Shown: one piece after another, positions 6,140 through 7,073 of the stretch
How positions within the stretch are numbered: position 1 is the first letter of the stretch
How the letters are laid out: each line of letters begins with the position of its first letter
NCBI GenBank assembly: GCA_023457295.1
Contig: JAEWLZ010000309.1
Span: forward strand, 1-7,073
Length of the DNA: 7,073 nucleotides
DNA from: Cyanobacteria bacterium OH_PDB_112
GTDB lineage: Bacteria; Cyanobacteriota; Vampirovibrionia; Gastranaerophilales; CAJFVJ01
Reading direction: 5' to 3'
Made by a program: the position numbers and the translations under genes
Notes under the pieces: generated by a model
The model's input: only the letters and a program-made list of their open reading frames with translations
What the model was told of the DNA's origin: nothing
Database searches by the model: none

Positions 6140-6813
6140 ACATAAAAGTTTTCATCATTTTGGAGTTTTTCAGAAATAATTTTTACTTGTGAAAAGCCTG
6201 ATTTTTCGAGTTTTTTGACCAAAAATGCAACCCTTTCTCTAATGGTGTAGTCTTTATAATTTATGCTTTGTTCCAAAATATTTAGAAGTTCAGGAAATTG
6301 TTCAAAATTTTCTGTAATAAGAATTTCAAGAGCGAAAAAATTCCAATAAAGATGAAAAATTTCTTTATTTACTTTGTGAGATTTGAATTTTACCGATTTT
6401 GTTTTTTCAATTAGTACATTAATTTTTTCAATAATTCTTTTAGAAAAATAAGATTTGTTTTGGCTAAAATCCAATAAAGCACAAATGTTACGGCAAACTT
6501 GCGGATTAACATCATCAATTGCATGCAGTAAAATTTCAGGTTCATTTTCCAAGTAGCGCATAAGAAAATTTTTTTCTAAAATAAAATCATTTATACGAAA
6601 TGAAGCCAATTCACGAATTTTAGTATCTTCCCCGGTGAGATTTTGTATAAAAAATTCTATATCTTCATCTTTTTTAAGAGTATTTATAAAAGTCAGCGCA
6701 AAATGTTTTTGCTCGAAGTCATCTCCTTGCAAAAATTCCAACATTTTTTCGTAGGAAACGGGAATATTTTTATAAATATTTTCAACAAGATTTTTTTCAT
6801 ATGCTTTTTTCAT
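6118..6813 (-). CDS. HEAT-like helical repeat protein, unknown function
   Basis: A 231-residue, almost entirely helical protein that I cannot assign to a named family. Several segments have the HEAT/armadillo look of an acidic turn followed by an amphipathic helix: 'LQGDDFEQKHFALTFINTL' (28-46), 'LTGEDTKIRELASFRINDFI' (59-78), 'IDDVNPQVCRNICALLDF' (99-116), 'NYKDYTIRERVAFLVKKL' (185-202) and 'LQNDENFYVKKALVI' (217-231). Such folds act as protein-binding scaffolds; no catalytic motif, signal peptide or membrane segment is seen. The start at 6813 is the only good ATG near the 5' end, but it has no Shine-Dalgarno site; the next in-frame Met is residue 24. No convincing promoter is visible upstream on this strand. 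It converges on the GH13 gene with four shared bases. Its repeats do not resemble the 31-residue units of the kinase-like protein. Confidence 0.75.
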   Translation of the reverse strand: MKKAYEKNLVENIYKNIPVSYEKMLEFLQGDDFEQKHFALTFINTLKKDEDIEFFIQNLTGEDTKIRELASFRINDFILEKNFLMRYLENEPEILLHAIDDVNPQVCRNICALLDFSQNKSYFSKRIIEKINVLIEKTKSVKFKSHKVNKEIFHLYWNFFALEILITENFEQFPELLNILEQSINYKDYTIRERVAFLVKKLEKSGFSQVKIISEKLQNDENFYVKKALVI

Positions 6814-6847
6814 ATTAAAAATATATCACAATAGGGGATTAAAAATA

Positions 6848-6875
6848 TTGAAAGGTGGTTAATTATAATTATAAC
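6848..6875 (+). promoter_or_regulatory. Candidate sigma-70-like promoter of the gene at the right edge
   Basis: TTGAAA (6848-6853, five of six) and TATAAC (6870-6875, five of six) are separated by 16 bases. The start point would be near 6882, about 25 bases before the TTG start. A 12-base perfect palindrome, TTATAATTATAA at 6863-6874, overlaps the -10 box and might be an operator half or simple AT-rich sequence. Confidence 0.5.
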
Positions 6876-6895
6876 TGTCAAAATTTTCGGGAAAT

Positions 6896-6901
6896 GAGGT
6901 G
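6896..6901 (+). promoter_or_regulatory. Shine-Dalgarno site favouring a TTG start
   Basis: GAGGTG ends six bases before TTG 6908, the usual distance. It is too close to the in-frame GTG codons at 6899 and 6902 and rather far from ATG 6920, so it argues for TTG as initiator. Confidence 0.5.
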
Positions 6902-6907
6902 GTGGAA

Positions 6908-7073
6908 TTGTTTAATTTAATGGAGTTTTTTAAGGATATTACGGCGAAAGGAGACAATTCTCTTGTGGGGTTATACAGGCTTAATGATATCAAACCTGTT
7001 GAAATCCCTAAAAAACAAGCTCCCATAAGAAAAGAATATAAACTTTCAGAGCTTATGAAAAAATCCTTGGTAG
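6908..7073 (+). CDS. Unknown protein, N-terminal part only (runs off the right edge)
   Basis: The frame is open from 6875 to the end of the window, giving 55 codons from TTG 6908; ATG 6920 is the alternative start. The visible part begins 'LFNLMEFFKDITAKGDNS', continues through a Pro/Lys-rich stretch 'KPVEIPKKQAPIRKEYK' and ends in 'LSELMKKSLV'. There is no signal peptide, membrane segment or motif I recognise. Support as a real gene comes from the promoter-like boxes, a good ribosome site and the absence of stops; codon usage looks like that of its neighbours. It is divergent from the HEAT-like gene. Confidence 0.6.
   Translation, partial: MFNLMEFFKDITAKGDNSLVGLYRLNDIKPVEIPKKQAPIRKEYKLSELMKKSLV

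Noticed and set aside
6643..6834. Plus-strand frame opposite the HEAT-like gene
   Set aside because: Phe/Ile/Lys-rich translation typical of the reverse of an AT-rich helical gene; no ribosome site.
6876..6881. Perfect TTGACA on the minus strand as -35 box of the HEAT-like gene
   Set aside because: At 16-18 bases downstream there is no -10 box (the site reads CCACCT); the nearby TATAAT is only eight bases away, too close.

Overview
This is an AT-rich bacterial window using the standard code, with dense genes and short gaps. A secreted S13-type D-Ala-D-Ala carboxypeptidase (DacB/PBP4) implies a peptidoglycan wall. The low GC, the DacB type and a kinase-like protein whose N-terminus carries a 'VNFGG' patch remind me of host-associated non-photosynthetic cyanobacterial relatives (Gastranaerophilales/'Melainabacteria'). 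That assignment is a hunch from pattern memory; nothing in the window proves it.

Layout: (a) 3-539 (+), the C-terminal end of a large SF1 helicase (AAA_12 motif VI) fused to a Vsr/DUF559-like PD-(D/E)XK nuclease domain, cut by the left edge. (b) 625-1920 (+), an unrecognised protein with a degenerate protein-kinase-like core followed by 31-residue helical tandem repeats. (c) 1957-2763 (+), a nitrilase-superfamily amidase of omega-amidase type, overlapped by 11 bp by (d) dacB, 2753-4051 (+), probably one transcript. (e) 4118-6121 (+), a cytoplasmic GH13 alpha-glucan hydrolase of neopullulanase/cyclomaltodextrinase type with its own sigma-70-like promoter. (f) 6118-6813 (-), a small HEAT-like repeat protein convergent with (e), their stop codons interlocked in the tetramer TTAA. 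(g) from 6908 (+), the start of an unrecognised gene behind a plausible promoter, cut by the right edge.

How they fit together: amidase plus DacB form a tight translationally overlapping pair, although their biochemical link (nitrogen recycling versus wall remodelling) is not obvious. The GH13 enzyme is a stand-alone unit for maltodextrin or glycogen breakdown. The helicase-nuclease and the kinase-like repeat protein are the most accessory-looking part. The former has the architecture of proteins found in anti-phage defence islands; the latter is the best candidate here for something undescribed. No tRNA, rRNA, CRISPR, insertion sequence or riboswitch was seen, and no gene-free stretch exceeds 100 bp.
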